NCBI GenBank assembly: GCA_037385045.1
Contig: JARRNJ010000049.1
Coordinates: 1 to 25,567, forward strand
From: JARRNJ01 sp037385045
Lineage (GTDB): Bacteria > Pseudomonadota > Gammaproteobacteria > JASBUN01
DNA: 25,567 nucleotides
Reading direction: 5' to 3'
The notes beneath the pieces were generated by a model, which was not told the origin of the DNA, made no database searches, and worked only from the letters and a program-made list of their open reading frames with translations. The translations under genes were made by a program, and so were the position numbers. This document shows positions 24,873 to 25,567 of the stretch, piece by piece. Every line of letters begins with the position of its first letter. The first letter of the stretch is position 1.

Positions 24873-25256
24873 ATGGACTATTCCATAGCTGAACAACAAA
24901 TGACACAGGTGCAACAGAAATCGCAGGAAGTCATGGAGAAGATGCAATCCTTTGCGCAGAAATTAAAGGCAGCAGCCCCCAACGAAGGCGTAGGGCGTGA
25001 TTGGGCGATGGACTTGCGCGAGATCGCTATGGATCTGCAACAACAGAACCAGACCGCCATGCTACTTTTGCAGCAGATGGGGCAGTATATCCATACCCTG
25101 GAAAATGAACTTCAGACTCATCCGGCGCCCAGCGTGCAACCACGTGGCTGGGGCGGTGGCGGCGGTTTTCTCGGGAATCTCACCGCAGGTTTAGGTATGG
25201 GAGCGGGATTCGCAGCGGCTGAGGACGTGGTAAACGATATCTTCAGCGCTTTTTAA
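24873..25256 (+). CDS. Small helical protein with Gly-rich C-terminus, function unknown
   Basis: A 127-residue protein starting at ATG 24873, with CCGGAGGA about 10 bases upstream. Residues 1-85 are highly helical and Gln/Met-rich (MTQVQQKSQEVMEKMQSFAQ, LREIAMDLQQQNQTAMLLLQ), probably a coiled coil. A Pro linker and a run of Gly (GWGGGGG) lead to a weakly hydrophobic amphipathic tail (FLGNLTAGLGMGAGFAAAED, VVNDIFSAF). No Cys and no signal peptide are present. The family was not recognised; Gln/Gly-rich architecture with such a tail occurs in small stress or membrane-associated proteins. Its base composition is lower in GC than neighbouring genes, which together with the repeats around it may indicate transfer. 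Confidence 0.75.
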   Translation: MDYSIAEQQMTQVQQKSQEVMEKMQSFAQKLKAAAPNEGVGRDWAMDLREIAMDLQQQNQTAMLLLQQMGQYIHTLENELQTHPAPSVQPRGWGGGGGFLGNLTAGLGMGAGFAAAEDVVNDIFSAF

Positions 25257-25278
25257 TTAGAACAATCAGTGGCCGCAG

Positions 25279-25306
25279 CCGCAACCCGCGCAACCCCGCG
25301 CAACCC
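25279..25306 (+). repeat. Short tandem CGCAACCC repeats
   Basis: Three near-identical units of CGCAACCC with one or two extra bases between them follow the small helical-protein gene. The unit is short and lies upstream of the transposase gene. Confidence 0.5.
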
Positions 25307-25383
25307 GGACACCCATCCCAAGCTTGCCACCGGAGGGCGTCCGTGCCAAGCTGATCCTTCATTCGATATCAAGGAGCGATATC

Positions 25384-25567
25384 ATGCCCAAGCCACGGAA
25401 GGCGCTGGTCTCTTTGGAGGCCACGCCCTACTACCATTGTGTTTCCCGCTGTGTCCGCCGCGCGTTTCTATGCGGGGAGGATGCCCATTCAGGCAAGAGC
25501 TATGAACATCGCCGTACGTGGATTCGGGATCGGATCCGGCAACTCGCCGCTATCTTCGCCATCGATG
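25384..25567 (+). CDS. REP-associated (Y1/RAYT-type) transposase, 5' part only
   Basis: ATG 25384 follows AAGGAG by 8 bases. The visible 61 residues begin MPKPRKALVSLEATPYYHCV, then SRCVRRAFLCGEDAHSGKSY, EHRRTWIRDRIRQLAAIFAI and D. This is the characteristic N-terminus of IS200-like/REP-associated tyrosine transposases (TPYYHCVSRCVRRAFLCGED). The catalytic HUH (NHYH) and Tyr motifs lie beyond the window edge, so activity cannot be judged. The SD sits between two GATATC hexamers (25365-25370 and 25378-25383), which could form a small hairpin over the ribosome binding site. Such transposases are single-copy domesticated enzymes that act on nearby REP palindromes. Confidence 0.88.
   Translation, partial: MPKPRKALVSLEATPYYHCVSRCVRRAFLCGEDAHSGKSYEHRRTWIRDRIRQLAAIFAID

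Overview
The window is GC-rich bacterial DNA with strong Shine-Dalgarno sequences. Its genes point to a proteobacterium, most likely a gammaproteobacterium: lipoproteins with lipoboxes, a two-domain polyphosphate:AMP phosphotransferase, a bacteriohemerythrin/PAS histidine kinase, a six-PAS HD-GYP protein, and a REP-associated (Y1/RAYT-type) transposase. The organism is inferred from gene content only. No rRNA, tRNA, CRISPR array or phage structural gene was seen.

Left part (1-7430). A BON-domain lipoprotein (391-705, +) ends in a clear intrinsic terminator and is followed on the minus strand by a radical SAM enzyme (904-1848). The most interesting block is a compact minus-strand operon at 2017-7377, read from right to left: a small three-helix membrane protein, a large CHAT-family caspase-like protein (H685/C729), a helical TPR-like protein, and a second CHAT protein (H398/C439). 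The last two genes overlap by four bases (TTGA). A sigma70-like promoter lies just before the first gene. Two different CHAT proteases with a helical partner and a small membrane protein look like a regulated proteolysis or cell-suicide/defence module. That function is inference.

Middle part (8065-18202). This holds a hemerythrin-PAS-histidine kinase (oxygen/redox sensing), then minus-strand envelope and housekeeping genes: a repeat-rich lipoprotein, a secreted-protein gene broken by one in-frame TAA, the polyphosphate:AMP phosphotransferase pap, a second lipoprotein, a GerW/YtfJ-family protein, a small Cys-containing periplasmic protein, and a lipase-like alpha/beta hydrolase. Several gene-free stretches of 300-900 bp separate them.

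Right part (18203-25567). This region shows decay and repeat activity: an internally deleted iron-alcohol-dehydrogenase remnant, an intact six-PAS/GAF/HD-GYP protein for c-di-GMP turnover, a divergent cupin/LysR pair with palindromes between them, a truncated and frameshifted TetR tail, and a small helical Gly-rich protein. At the right edge lies the start of a REP-associated transposase (25384 onward). Two families of short palindromic repeats, one with core TGACCCCTT and one with core CCGTGGTCTGTC, occur around these genes and elsewhere in the window, twice as inverted pairs. They look like REP/BIME-type elements that may be mobilised by such a transposase.
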